64,000 nt of DNA from Fibrella forsythiae (GTDB lineage: Bacteria; Bacteroidota; Bacteroidia; Cytophagales; Spirosomataceae). The DNA lies in assembly GCF_017353175.1 (NCBI RefSeq), contig NZ_JAFMYW010000005.1, positions 248,001 to 312,000 on the forward strand. The letters run 5' to 3'. Below, piece after piece: positions 17,687-27,145 of this stretch. The notes beneath the pieces are model-generated. The model did not search any database. It was given only the letters and a program-made list of their open reading frames with translations, and had not been told where the DNA came from. Position 1 is the stretch's first letter. Each line of letters begins with the position of its first letter. The translations under genes and the position numbers were made by a program.

Positions 17687-19075
17687 ATGAAAAGACGATT
17701 TCACTATTATCAGCAAGTAGTAGCCTCGCTGCTTTGTAGCAGCTTATTGGCTGGTTGCCAGTTACAGCCAGATCTGCTTTTTGATCAGGCAGGATCGGGG
17801 CAAGCTCGCACAGACGCCAGTTACAAGGCTGGTGAAGTGCTGATAAAATTCAAGAATGGCACGCTATCTGATAAGGCGCTGGCCATCCTGGCTAAGATCA
17901 GATCGAGTAAGTCAGAAAAGATTTTGACCCGCATGATGCAGAATGTTGGCGATCAGGACGGGGTGGTTCTGGCCAGCGTTCCCGGCGATGTAATGACCAC
18001 GGTAGCACAACTCAAAGCCATGCCCGAAATCGAGTATGCCGAGCCTAATTTCGTTTATAAAGCCACCGTCGTATCCAACGATACCTACTTCACCAACAAA
18101 TCATTGTGGGGAATGTATGGCCCTACAACGACGCCTGCCAACGCGTATGGTTGTCAGGCAGCCACGGCCTGGACAGCAAACAAAAATGGGTCAAGCAGTG
18201 TCATTGTCGGTGTTATCGACGAGGGGATGATGATCACTCATCCTGATCTGGCGGCAAACAAATGGGTCAATTCCAAGGAAACCGTCAACGGGAAAGACGA
18301 TGACAAAAACGGGTATATCGACGATATAAACGGCTGGGATTTCGACGCTAATAACGCATCGGTGTATGATGGCGTTGCTGACGATCATGGTACCCACGTA
18401 GCCGGAACGATCGGTGCATCGGGTGGCAACGGACAGGGCGTAGTGGGCGTTTGCTGGAACGTGAAAATGATCGCCTTGAAATTCGTGGGTGCCTCAGGCG
18501 GTACAACAACCAACGCCATCAAAGCCCTTGATTACCTTACCGATCTGAAAACCCGCCACGGCCTGAATATTGTGGCTTGTAACAATTCCTGGGATGGCGG
18601 CAGCTTTTCGCAGGCTCTCCAAAACGCCATCGAACGGGCCAACGCAGCCGGTATTCTCTTCATCACGTCGGCCGGCAATGGCGGGGCTGATAACATCGGT
18701 GATAATAACGATGCCGTTGCCAACTATCCATCAAGTTACCCTAACACGAATGTGATTGCGGTTGCAGCCATCACCTCGACGGGAAGCATTGCGAGTTACT
18801 CGAACTACGGTGCCAAAACGGTTGATATTGCCGCGCCGGGGACCGGTATATGGTCAACTGTGCCAGGGGCTGGAAACACATTTAGCTACGCCTCTTACAG
18901 CGGAACATCCATGGCTGTGCCACATGTGACCGGTGCTGTAGCCCTCTACAAATCATTGAATCCGTCGGCTACGGTGGCGCAGATCAAGGCAGCTATTCTG
19001 GGCAAGTCAGTAGCCACACCCGCAATGGCCGGGCGATGCGTGTCGGGGGGGCGCTTGAGCGTGGCTACATTTTAA
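17687..19075 (+). CDS. S8-family serine peptidase (subtilase), lipoprotein
   Basis: 462 residues from ATG 17687. The signal peptide ends in lipobox LLAGC. Residues ~45-125 form a propeptide-like domain of the fervidolysin type (AGEVLIKFKNG ... IEYAEPNFVYKA). The catalytic triad is Asp178 (VGVIDEG, with Glu in place of the usual Ser/Thr), His234 (DDHGTHVAGTIGA) and Ser408 (YSGTSMAVPHVTGA). The protein ends about 40 residues after the catalytic Ser and has no T9SS sorting domain, so it is probably a cell-envelope protease rather than a released one. Confidence 0.92.
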   Translation: MKRRFHYYQQVVASLLCSSLLAGCQLQPDLLFDQAGSGQARTDASYKAGEVLIKFKNGTLSDKALAILAKIRSSKSEKILTRMMQNVGDQDGVVLASVPGDVMTTVAQLKAMPEIEYAEPNFVYKATVVSNDTYFTNKSLWGMYGPTTTPANAYGCQAATAWTANKNGSSSVIVGVIDEGMMITHPDLAANKWVNSKETVNGKDDDKNGYIDDINGWDFDANNASVYDGVADDHGTHVAGTIGASGGNGQGVVGVCWNVKMIALKFVGASGGTTTNAIKALDYLTDLKTRHGLNIVACNNSWDGGSFSQALQNAIERANAAGILFITSAGNGGADNIGDNNDAVANYPSSYPNTNVIAVAAITSTGSIASYSNYGAKTVDIAAPGTGIWSTVPGAGNTFSYASYSGTSMAVPHVTGAVALYKSLNPSATVAQIKAAILGKSVATPAMAGRCVSGGRLSVATF

Positions 19076-19093
19076 CAACTACTGGCTGGGTGA

Positions 19094-20065
19094 TTATCCG
19101 GCAATCCAGTCCAGAATCTGGCTGGTTCGGGCGCCGGTTTCGCCCGTGCTCGGGCTTTTTCCGCGCCCTCTCAAGTCAGTCACAATCAGCTCGATCAGGG
19201 GTTGTTGCACGTGTTCGGGAAAGGGGACGGTTATCGTTTCAGACCCAGCCGCCGTATCGATGGTGATAACGAAATTCTCGAAGAAGGAGAAGGTGATTTT
19301 TCCTGTTGAACCAACCAGTTGGGTTTGCTCGATGCGCTGCTCCGGATTCACCGTGAAGCACCAGCTACCCGTTCCCAACACACCTGATGCAAACTCGAAC
19401 GTACCGACTACGATATCGTCGGCCGTATATAAGCCAGCCTGATTGCGGGTAATGCCACTCGCCGATTCAATGGGCCCAAGCAAAAACTCGAGAAAGTCGA
19501 ACTGGTGTGCGGCCAAATCGTGGAAAAGTCCGCCGCCCGAGATAGCCGGCGATACGCGCCAGCCAGCTTGTGGGCCCAATTCCCGTTCGTTCGGCGGCCA
19601 GTTCAGCTGAATAGAAACCGAACGTACCTGGCCAATCACACCTGAGTCGACCAGTTCTTTCACCTTCAGGAAATACGGAAGCGCCCGCCGATAAAAGGCC
19701 ACGAACAGGGGTACGCCGGTTTCCCGACTCACCTGATTCATTGCTTCGCATTCGGCCGCATTTAACGCCATCGGTTTCTCAACATATACGGGCTTGCCCG
19801 CACGCATGGCCCGAATGGCATAATCGGCGTGGCTGTCGGGTGGGGTGGCAATATAGACAGCGTTAACGGTTGGGTCATTGATCAGCGCATCGGCATCGGT
19901 GTACCAGGTAGGTACGTTGTGCCGTTGAGCATAATCGGCCGCTTTCCGGGCGTCGCGCCGCATCACAGCCACCAGCGATGAATGCGGAGCTTTAGCAAAG
20001 GCCGGGCCGCTCTTCACCTCGGTCACGTCGCCACAACCGATAATACCCCATTGTACACTCTCCAT
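19094..20065 (-). CDS. Gfo/Idh/MocA-family oxidoreductase
   Basis: 323 residues. N-terminal Rossmann fold GIIGCGDVTEVKSGPAF, then the family EKP motif (VYVEKPMALNAAECEAM) and the C-terminal GGGLFHDLAAHQFDF region whose His is catalytic in relatives. Such enzymes oxidise or reduce sugars, inositols or related compounds with NAD(P). The substrate cannot be called. It converges with the subtilase gene. Confidence 0.9.
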   Translation of the reverse strand: MESVQWGIIGCGDVTEVKSGPAFAKAPHSSLVAVMRRDARKAADYAQRHNVPTWYTDADALINDPTVNAVYIATPPDSHADYAIRAMRAGKPVYVEKPMALNAAECEAMNQVSRETGVPLFVAFYRRALPYFLKVKELVDSGVIGQVRSVSIQLNWPPNERELGPQAGWRVSPAISGGGLFHDLAAHQFDFLEFLLGPIESASGITRNQAGLYTADDIVVGTFEFASGVLGTGSWCFTVNPEQRIEQTQLVGSTGKITFSFFENFVITIDTAAGSETITVPFPEHVQQPLIELIVTDLRGRGKSPSTGETGARTSQILDWIAG

Positions 20066-20351
20066 ATCAATTATGCGTGTTTTAACTGGAAAAGCAGATT
20101 GACGCCTGGTTTACCGTGAAAGACAATTAGCTACCAATGTTATGGCCCGATGGATGTATACCGCCTTTTTAGCGGAAGCGCTACTGCAGTAGCGGCGAAG
20201 CAGATAGGTACATCAGCCATGTGCGAATTCGCACGATCTGTGCTATTTCGAACAGAATGCTACGTGTAAAGTAGAGTTAATATTATGATAGTCAATGGGT
20301 TATGTGTTGGCATGTTGTTGGCAACCAGTATAGGCAAAATGCGTATGCTGT

Positions 20352-21611
20352 ATGGATCGTGAACTGGCCCCTGAACTGATTACCCGCTCTCGCCGAAAAC
20401 CGTGGGTCGTTGGGCTTGTTGCCCTGCTTGGCCTGACTGGGGTCGTATTGGGTGCCCGATCTTTCCTGAAAACGTCGGTCGATGCGGCTAAGATTCGAAC
20501 GGCAGTGGTGCAGAACGGCCCCGTCGAAAATACGTTGAACGCTACCGGCGAGATTATTCCTGCCTATGAACAGATCATGACCAGCCCAATCCGGGCCAGC
20601 ATCCGTCGAGTGCTGCTGACGCCCGGAGCGCGGGTACGTCCCGGCCAGCCGTTGGTGGAACTGGACAAATCGTTGACGCAGATCGAATACGAAAAACTAC
20701 AGGATCAACTGGCGTTGAAGCAAAACAGTATTGAGCAACTCAGAATGAAGCTCGACAAGAACCTGTACGACGCTGACGTGAATGATCAGATCAAGTTGTT
20801 GACTATCAATAAGCTAACGGCCGAAGTAGACAATACCCGCCGACTGCTGAAGGTTGGCGGGCAAACACCCGAAGACGTTACCCGAGCTGAAAATGCCCTG
20901 CGTATCGCTCAGCTCGAAAAGAAACAGCTGGAAAACGATCTGGATTATAACCGCAAGTCGATGGGAGCCAGCCTGCGCGAGTCGCAACTACAGGCGCGCA
21001 TCGAAGGAACCAACCTGAAGGTGCTGGCCCAGAAACTCCGGCAGGCCGATATTCTGGCCGACCGCGCCGGCGTGCTGACCTGGGTAAACGAAAACGTCGG
21101 CTCGGCGGTGAACGAAGGTGAAATGCTGGCAAAAGTGGCTGATCTGGGCAGTTTCCGGGTCGAGGCGTCATGTTCTGATACCTACGCTGATCAGCTTCGT
21201 GCCGGGCAGCCTGTTATTGTTCGCATCAACGAAACCGATCTGCGGGGGCTGATCACGCAGGTGAAGCCATCCGTGCAAAATGGCACGATCAAGTTCACCG
21301 TCAGCCTTGATGATAATAATAATGCGTCACTGCGCCCCAATCAGAAAGTAGAGGTATTTGTGGTGACGAATCGTACGGCAAACGCCACCCGGGTAGCCAA
21401 CGGACCCGCTTTTAAAGGCAAACGCCGTCAGTTTGTTTACGTGCTGGGGAATGATAACGTGGCCCGTCGGCGGGATGTAGCGATTGGCCTGACCAACTTC
21501 GACTGGGTGGAAATCAAAAGCGGCCTGCAACCCGGCGATAAAGTAATTCTGACCGATCTGAGTGATTACGAGCATTTGGAGCAACTCACCATCGACCCAG
21601 CAAAGCCATGA
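20352..21611 (+). CDS. Efflux periplasmic adaptor (HlyD/MacA-like)
   Basis: 419 residues. It has one N-terminal membrane anchor (WVVGLVALLGLTGVVLGA), a barrel-sandwich/lipoyl half VRPGQPLVELDK, a long coiled-coil hairpin (~residues 110-215) and the second lipoyl half AGVLTWVNENVGSAVNEGE, then a beta-barrel domain. It should link an inner-membrane ABC pump to an outer-membrane channel. It is the first gene of an efflux operon: the last four bases overlap the TolC-like gene (ATGA), and the ATPase and permeases follow. Confidence 0.9.
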   Translation: MDRELAPELITRSRRKPWVVGLVALLGLTGVVLGARSFLKTSVDAAKIRTAVVQNGPVENTLNATGEIIPAYEQIMTSPIRASIRRVLLTPGARVRPGQPLVELDKSLTQIEYEKLQDQLALKQNSIEQLRMKLDKNLYDADVNDQIKLLTINKLTAEVDNTRRLLKVGGQTPEDVTRAENALRIAQLEKKQLENDLDYNRKSMGASLRESQLQARIEGTNLKVLAQKLRQADILADRAGVLTWVNENVGSAVNEGEMLAKVADLGSFRVEASCSDTYADQLRAGQPVIVRINETDLRGLITQVKPSVQNGTIKFTVSLDDNNNASLRPNQKVEVFVVTNRTANATRVANGPAFKGKRRQFVYVLGNDNVARRRDVAIGLTNFDWVEIKSGLQPGDKVILTDLSDYEHLEQLTIDPAKP

Positions 21612-23218
21612 AGACAACCCGGCAGGAACGTACCCGGAGCGCAGCGTTGAGGCATTTATGGCCTATCGTAACCCTTCCTTTACTAACACGGATTGGCAAC
21701 TATGCCGCGCCGCGCCATCGGGGGCGCTGCTCAGAAAATACTCCGCTTGTAGCAATATCCCTGTTTCTCACGCTTATCTTCCTCACCAACGTACCCAGTT
21801 TTGCCCAACAGACTGCGCTGAAACTGACGCTGGAAGAGGTAGTCAATCTGGCACGGGAGCAGTCGATTGCCGGGAAACAGGCAGCTACGCTGAAGAAGAC
21901 AAATTACTGGAAGTACCGCTCGTTTCTGGCCGATTTCAAGCCGCAATTGAGCCTGGACGGTTCATTGCCTAGTTTCACGCGCTCATTTATTCAGGTGCAG
22001 CAACCCGACGGCACCATTGCCTTTCAGCCGGTATCGCTCAATAATTCGCTGCTGAACCTGTCGCTGAGCCAGAACATTCCGCAAACGGGCGGGTCGATTT
22101 ATGTGCAGCAACAGCTTCAGCGGTTCGACAATTTTCTGAACCGGTCTACACTATACAACGGCATTCCGTTTGCGTTCGGCATCAGTCAACCCCTGTTTCG
22201 GTTCAACCAGATGAAGTGGGACCGTCGTATTGAACCGCTGCGGTACGCCGAAAGCAATCAGCAATACATCGAGGCTATGGAACAAGTGGCGCTGGATGCC
22301 ACAGGGCTGTATTTCGATCTGCTGGTGGCGCAGGTGAACTTACAGATTGCCGAGACGAACCGGGCCAACAACGACACGCTCTACACCATTGCAAAGCACA
22401 AACTGGAGATCGGGAAAATCTCGCGCAATGACCTGCTCCAACTGCAATTGAGCGTACTGAATGCCCGGAAAGATCTGGCCTCGGCCCGGCAAAGCGCCGA
22501 AGTGGCATCGCTGAAACTACGGTCGTACATCAACACGCAGACAACAACAACTGGTCAGGTACGTTCCTTTGAGCTGGTTATTCCCGATCAGGTACGTTCC
22601 TTCGAGGTTGACCTGCAGCAAGCCCTGACGGAAGCCTTTGCCAACCGCTCAGATGCCATTGGCTTTCAGCGGAGACGGCTCGAAGCAGATCGTGATGTAG
22701 AGAAGGCGCGTAAAGAGAACGGTATCAACGCCACCCTCAACGCCGATTTTGGCCTGACAAACCGGGGTAGCAGACCCATCGACGTCTACATTCAGCCCCA
22801 GGACCGGCAATCGGTTATCCTTCAGTTTACCGTGCCCATCATGACCTGGGGGCGTGCGCAGGCCCGTACTGAAACGGCCCGTGCCAACCAGCAACTGGTT
22901 GTACAAACATTGGAACAGGCCCGGCGTACGTTTGAGCAACAGATTTATACGCAGGTAACGCTGTTAGATATGCTGCGGCAACAGGTGAAACTAACCACTG
23001 AGGCCGACCAGATTGCCCAGGTCCGCTACCAGATTGCCCAGGAACGGTTCCGCCTCAGCGACCTGACCGTAACTGATCTTGGCATTGCTACCCAAGATAA
23101 AGACCGCGCCCGCCGCGATGCCATACTAGCCCTCCGCGACTACTGGCAATCCTACTATACACTCCGTTTATTGACCCTTTACGATTTCGACACAAACCAG
23201 AAACTGCAGGGGGCGTAG
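21608..23218 (+). CDS. TolC-family outer-membrane channel
   Basis: 536 residues with an overlapping ATGA start. A hydrophobic signal-like segment (LVAISLFLTLIFLTNVPSFAQ) lies at residues ~47-66, so the true start could be a little later. The body is the TolC outer-membrane factor fold: long helical stretches such as ALDATGLYFDLLVAQVNLQI and LEIGKISRNDLLQLQLSVLN. The segment around residues 317-330 contains a repeated QVRSFE, each copy encoded by a CAGGTACGTT motif (22557, 22590). Confidence 0.9.
   Translation: MKTTRQERTRSAALRHLWPIVTLPLLTRIGNYAAPRHRGRCSENTPLVAISLFLTLIFLTNVPSFAQQTALKLTLEEVVNLAREQSIAGKQAATLKKTNYWKYRSFLADFKPQLSLDGSLPSFTRSFIQVQQPDGTIAFQPVSLNNSLLNLSLSQNIPQTGGSIYVQQQLQRFDNFLNRSTLYNGIPFAFGISQPLFRFNQMKWDRRIEPLRYAESNQQYIEAMEQVALDATGLYFDLLVAQVNLQIAETNRANNDTLYTIAKHKLEIGKISRNDLLQLQLSVLNARKDLASARQSAEVASLKLRSYINTQTTTTGQVRSFELVIPDQVRSFEVDLQQALTEAFANRSDAIGFQRRRLEADRDVEKARKENGINATLNADFGLTNRGSRPIDVYIQPQDRQSVILQFTVPIMTWGRAQARTETARANQQLVVQTLEQARRTFEQQIYTQVTLLDMLRQQVKLTTEADQIAQVRYQIAQERFRLSDLTVTDLGIATQDKDRARRDAILALRDYWQSYYTLRLLTLYDFDTNQKLQGA
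22557..22598 (+). repeat. Two direct CAGGTACGTT motifs inside the tolC-like gene
   Basis: CAGGTACGTTCCTTTGAG at 22556 and CAGGTACGTTCCTTCGAG at 22589, 33 bases apart and in the same frame, encode QVRSFE twice. This shows the motif together with its flank being duplicated within a coding sequence. Confidence 0.8.
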
Positions 23219-23287
23219 GGCTCAGGGCAAGGGGCTTGGGGTAAAATGCTCCGCTGCCCTACGCCCCAAGCCCCTTGCCCTAAGCCC
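23219..23287. repeat. Inverted repeat between tolC-like gene and ABC ATPase
   Basis: Left arm GGCTCAGGGCAAGGGGCTTG and right arm of matching complement ending in CCTTGCCCTAAGCC, arms ~23 bases with about one mismatch, apex AAAATGCTCCGCTGCCCTAC. It starts at the tolC-like stop and ends 13 bases before the ATPase ATG. The same GGGGCTTGGGG words appear in degraded form near 25345, 26605, 27050 and 28536. Confidence 0.85.
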
Positions 23288-23299
23288 CCGCCCAATCAC

Positions 23300-24070
23300 A
23301 TGATCAAGCTCACAAACATCGAAAAAGTGTACCGCACCAGCTCCATCGAAACGCTGGCGCTGACCAACATCAACCTGACCATCAACGCCGGTGAGTTTAT
23401 TTCTATCATGGGGCCCAGCGGCTGCGGGAAGTCGACGCTGATGAACCTGATGGGGTTGCTGGATGCACCCAGTGCCGGGCAGGTAGAAATTGACGGGAGA
23501 ATCGTAATGCAGTATCGTGATAAAGAGCTGGCCCTGCTGCGCAACCAGCAGATTGGCTTCATTTTTCAGAGTTTCCACCTGATCAATGACCTGTCGGTGC
23601 TGGATAACGTGGAGATTCCACTACTGTACCGGAAAGGCGATGCTACCGGGCCGCGTTCGGTGGGTGCATCGCGGCGGCAACTGGCGCAGGAGGCGTTGGA
23701 AAAAGTGGGGTTGAGTAACCGAATGAAGCACTTCCCCGGCCAGCTTTCCGGCGGCCAAAAGCAGCGCGTAGCCATTGCCCGCGCCATTGTTGGCCGCCCG
23801 TCAATCATCCTGGCCGATGAACCAACTGGTAACCTCGATAGCGCGATGGGCAACGAAATCATGGCTATTCTTCAGCAACTGAATACCGAAGGCAGTACCA
23901 TCGTGATGGTAACGCACGACGAAACGATGGCCAAAAAAACGCACCGCCTGATCCGCCTCTTCGATGGCGCGATGGTGGGAGACAGCAAACTGATTTCGGA
24001 TTTGAGATTTGGGATTTCGGATGTTTCTGCGGGGAACGTGATTTCCGAACCGTCCAATCCGAAATCATAA
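23300..24070 (+). CDS. ABC transporter ATP-binding protein (MacB/LolD type)
   Basis: 256 residues. Walker [11 protein letters not shown]-loop [20 protein letters not shown], signature [15 protein letters not shown], Walker [14 protein letters not shown] and H-loop VTHDE are all intact. This is the MacB/LolD-type ATPase that powers mechanotransmission permeases rather than substrate transport through the membrane. About 23 residues after the normal end (from [11 protein letters not shown] on) are encoded by an inverted repeat of the intergenic family, so the C-terminal tail is probably not functional protein. Confidence 0.93.
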   Translation: MIKLTNIEKVYRTSSIETLALTNINLTINAGEFISIMGPSGCGKSTLMNLMGLLDAPSAGQVEIDGRIVMQYRDKELALLRNQQIGFIFQSFHLINDLSVLDNVEIPLLYRKGDATGPRSVGASRRQLAQEALEKVGLSNRMKHFPGQLSGGQKQRVAIARAIVGRPSIILADEPTGNLDSAMGNEIMAILQQLNTEGSTIVMVTHDETMAKKTHRLIRLFDGAMVGDSKLISDLRFGISDVSAGNVISEPSNPKS

Positions 24071-24090
24071 ATCCCAAATCCGAAATCTCA
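23994..24090. repeat. Inverted repeat overlapping the 3' end of the ABC ATPase gene
   Basis: Left arm (GATTTCGGATTTGAGATTTG onward, about 23994-24022) pairs with the right arm (about 24057-24090, AATCCGAAATCATAAATCCC onward). The left arm lies inside the ATPase coding sequence and the stop codon lies inside the right arm, which runs up to the ATG of the next gene. The words match those at 15717-15815. Confidence 0.8.
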
Positions 24091-25337
24091 TGCTCACGAA
24101 CTACATAAAAATAGCCTGGAAGGTGCTGCTTCGGCATCCGTTCTACACCTTCATCACGCTTTTTGGCATTAGCCTCACCCTGACCGTACTGATGGTACTG
24201 ACCTCGTTTCTCGACCATCTGTTTGGCACGCACTACCCCGAACTGAAACGCGACCGGTCGATCTACATTCAAATGATGACCCAGCTTGATTCGGTCCGTA
24301 ATGGCCGGTCGCAGGGGCCAATGAGTTTCAAGTTTCTGACCAAATACGCCAAAGCGCTGAAGTCGGCCGAGCGGGTCACGATCTGTTCCATGTTCAACAC
24401 ATCGAACGCATATGTCGGCTCTCAGAAGATCGACCTGAATACAAAATTTACGGACGCCGATTTCTGGAAAGTGACAGATTTTGATTTTCTGGAAGGAAAA
24501 CCGTACAACGAACAGAATATTGCCAATGGTGATTATGTAGCGGTGATCACCGATGATTTTAAAAGGCAATATTTCGATAATCCGTCGGATCCGGTAATCG
24601 GAAAAGACGTTGAAATAGAAAACATTCATTACAAGGTGATTGGCGTTGTGAAAGGCAGTCCGATTACACGAATTCTGACACATGCCGACGTGTATTTTCC
24701 ATACACGGCTCCCAAAAGTAATTATCAGAATACGGGCATGCGGGGAAACTATATTGCCATTGCTCTGGCAGGTGATAAGCGTGGGATGAAAGCCATTAAC
24801 GATGAATTTCAGGGCTTTATCCAGCGCATTCCGGTACCCGGCGATCAGGACGGATTCAAATATTATGCGTTAGTTGTAAAAAGCATGCCGTACCTGGAAA
24901 GTTTTGTCGGCGCATTTGCTGATGGCGATAGTGGTCTGAAAAGTATTTTCTATGGCGTTATTGGGTTTATCATGCTCATGCTGATGGGGTTGCCGGCAAT
25001 TAATCTGGTCAATGTAAACGTAAGCCGGATTTTGGAACGCGCCTCGGAGATCGGAATACGAAAAGCCTTTGGCGCGCCCATTCGTACGTTGCTATGGCAA
25101 TTCATTGTCGAGAACATTTTCATCACGTTCATCGGTGGGGCAATTGCACTGGTGCTGACCCTGATCGCCATTTCGCTGATCAATAACAGCGGCTGGATTG
25201 CCCATGCCGATCTGACAATCAATGTAACGGTGTTTCTGGTAAGTCTTGGTATATGCCTGATTTTCGGGCTGTTATCTGGGGTATTGCCCGCCCTTCGTAT
25301 GTCGAAACTCAATATTGCCGAAGCATTGAAAGCGTAG
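24090..25337 (+). CDS. ABC transporter permease (MacB/FtsX-like), copy 1
   Basis: 415 residues. N-terminal transmembrane helix (HPFYTFITLFGISLTLTVLMVL), a large periplasmic MacB-PCD-like domain (~residues 45-270) and a C-terminal FtsX domain with three helices; ASEIGIRKAFGAPIRTLLWQ is the typical coupling loop. It works with the ATPase at 23300, the adaptor at 20352 and the TolC-like channel as a tripartite exporter or lipoprotein/peptide-handling machine. Substrate unknown. Confidence 0.9.
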   Translation: MLTNYIKIAWKVLLRHPFYTFITLFGISLTLTVLMVLTSFLDHLFGTHYPELKRDRSIYIQMMTQLDSVRNGRSQGPMSFKFLTKYAKALKSAERVTICSMFNTSNAYVGSQKIDLNTKFTDADFWKVTDFDFLEGKPYNEQNIANGDYVAVITDDFKRQYFDNPSDPVIGKDVEIENIHYKVIGVVKGSPITRILTHADVYFPYTAPKSNYQNTGMRGNYIAIALAGDKRGMKAINDEFQGFIQRIPVPGDQDGFKYYALVVKSMPYLESFVGAFADGDSGLKSIFYGVIGFIMLMLMGLPAINLVNVNVSRILERASEIGIRKAFGAPIRTLLWQFIVENIFITFIGGAIALVLTLIAISLINNSGWIAHADLTINVTVFLVSLGICLIFGLLSGVLPALRMSKLNIAEALKA

Positions 25338-25416
25338 AGTACGGGTCTTGGGGTAGATGCACCGCCCTTCGGCCCACGCTCACGGTATCTAGCCTTTGGT
25401 AAAAAAATCTTTCATC

Positions 25417-26598
25417 ATGATCCGTCATCTGTTTAAATTAATCTGGAACAAGAAACGAGCTCACTCGCTGTTAATCATTGAGATTTGGGCTTCGTTTATG
25501 GTCTTGTTCGGGCTGGCTTCGCTGCTGGTCCATAACCTCAGCAATTACCGCGAACCGCTGGGTTTTTCTTACGAATATGTCTGGGTTGTTGACCTGAACA
25601 ACAATCAGGATACGGTGGCCGTGGCTGAAAAAACGCAACGTATCATACAACGAATAAACGCTTTTCCTGAAGTGGCGTCTAGTTCGCGGATGAGTGATAA
25701 TAGTCCATTTTCAGCCAATACCATGAACAATAATGTTGAGCGTGGTAACCGAAAAACGATGATGGATTTTTACGTAACCGATGAAAAATTTGCCGATGTG
25801 CTGGAGATACCGTTGGCCTCGGGCCGATGGTACACACCCGCCGATAGTATTGGCAAATACAGAGCCGTGGTTATCAATCAGAAAGCGAAAGAAAAATTGT
25901 TTGACGACGAAGATCCGGTTGGGCAATTACTGGGCGATAAGCCCAAAGGAAATGATGGATCACGTCAACAAAAAATAGTTGGTGTGATCGATAATTTTAA
26001 AGCGAAAGGAGAATTTATGACGAATATGCCCGCTATTTTTCAGCAGCTCGATGCGAAGGAATCGTACCATAAAAAGATTCTGGTTAAGGTGAAGCCCGGA
26101 ACCGACGCGGTATTCGAAGCCAAGCTCGTGAAGGCTGTAACGGCTATGGCAACGGGCTGGAGCGTCGACGTGGATCACCTGACCGAGTCGTGCGAAAACC
26201 GGCATAACCTTACGCTGGTCCCCGCCATCATCTTCGTGATTGTGTGTAGCTTCCTGCTGATCAACGTGGCCCTCGGCCTGTTCGGTGTGTTAAACGTGAG
26301 CATCACCCGCCGCCGGGGCGAAATTGGTCTTCGCCGCGCACTGGGTGCTACCGAACGGTCGATTTCATGGCAGTTTGTGGGCGAGATGTGGGTGCTGGCT
26401 ACTTTTGCACTGGTGCTGGGGCTTGTACTTGCCTGCCAGTTTCCGTTGCTCAACGTCTTCGACCTCGCTTCCAGTGTATATGTAATTGCCATCATTGTTG
26501 CCGCCCTGATCGTGTATCTGCTCGTTACAATCTGCGCTCTTTTCCCTAGCCGACAAGCTGCCGCGATCCAACCGGCAGTGGCGCTGCATGAAGAGTAG
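25417..26598 (+). CDS. ABC transporter permease (MacB/FtsX-like), copy 2
   Basis: 393 residues from ATG 25417; a TTG seven codons upstream is possible. It has the same architecture as the preceding permease: an N-terminal helix, a periplasmic domain and a C-terminal FtsX domain with RRRGEIGLRRALGATERSIS. Two permeases with one ATPase suggest a heterodimeric membrane part. The last gene of the efflux group on the plus strand before the IVS-type gene. Confidence 0.9.
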   Translation: MIRHLFKLIWNKKRAHSLLIIEIWASFMVLFGLASLLVHNLSNYREPLGFSYEYVWVVDLNNNQDTVAVAEKTQRIIQRINAFPEVASSSRMSDNSPFSANTMNNNVERGNRKTMMDFYVTDEKFADVLEIPLASGRWYTPADSIGKYRAVVINQKAKEKLFDDEDPVGQLLGDKPKGNDGSRQQKIVGVIDNFKAKGEFMTNMPAIFQQLDAKESYHKKILVKVKPGTDAVFEAKLVKAVTAMATGWSVDVDHLTESCENRHNLTLVPAIIFVIVCSFLLINVALGLFGVLNVSITRRRGEIGLRRALGATERSISWQFVGEMWVLATFALVLGLVLACQFPLLNVFDLASSVYVIAIIVAALIVYLLVTICALFPSRQAAAIQPAVALHEE

Positions 26599-26638
26599 TG
26601 AAATGTCAGGGGCTAGGGGCGGAGGGCTTGGGCTCTGC

Positions 26639-27010
26639 TTAGCTTAGGGTTGGTAGGAGCGATTTCTGAAAGTTACTGATTTTGCGACTTAGCTCATCCA
26701 GGTCATTGAAGATTTGCTGCTTCGTCTCTACACTAACATAATCTCTCCGTTGGAGAACGATTATTATGTTAGCGCACTCGTAACAGGAACGTCGGGCATA
26801 ATTTAGGAATTGATGAAACCCCTTCTTGGGCGTTGAACCAGAACCCTCAGCAGTATTATTAGAGATGCTCATCCCTGCTCCTCGCAGTTGTCCGGCGAAC
26901 CGAAACAGTTTTCTATTTTCTAAAAAATCAGAAATGTCAAATAGCTTATCGCCAAGATCAATAGCTCGCTGCCAAATTTCTAGCCCTTCAAATCGAAATC
27001 CTCTAGTCAT
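26639..27010 (-). CDS. Four-helix bundle protein of the 23S rRNA intervening-sequence family
   Basis: 123 residues matching the IVS/S23 four-helix family: FRFEGLEIWQRAIDLGDKLF, AGMSISNNTAEGSGS and FLNYARRSCYECANII. Members were first found inside 23S rRNA intervening sequences and are also widely scattered as stand-alone genes; the function is not established. It sits between the permease and the response regulator on the opposite strand, with GGGGCTTGGGG-type repeat fragments on both sides, which suggests insertion. There is no rRNA here. Confidence 0.9.
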   Translation of the reverse strand: MTRGFRFEGLEIWQRAIDLGDKLFDISDFLENRKLFRFAGQLRGAGMSISNNTAEGSGSTPKKGFHQFLNYARRSCYECANIIIVLQRRDYVSVETKQQIFNDLDELSRKISNFQKSLLPTLS

Positions 27011-27145
27011 CAGTTGGGTTGTTTTAACGAATGTATAAAAATGCTAGGGGCATGTGGCTTAGGGCAGAAGGGGCTTGAGGTAGCTGACGCGAGAGCAGTA
27101 CCCCACGCCCCCAGCCCCGCGCCCCATGCCCCGCGCCCCTTCCCC

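Noticed and set aside
26639-27010. 23S rRNA intervening sequence
   Set aside because: The protein family fits but no 23S rRNA sequence flanks it.
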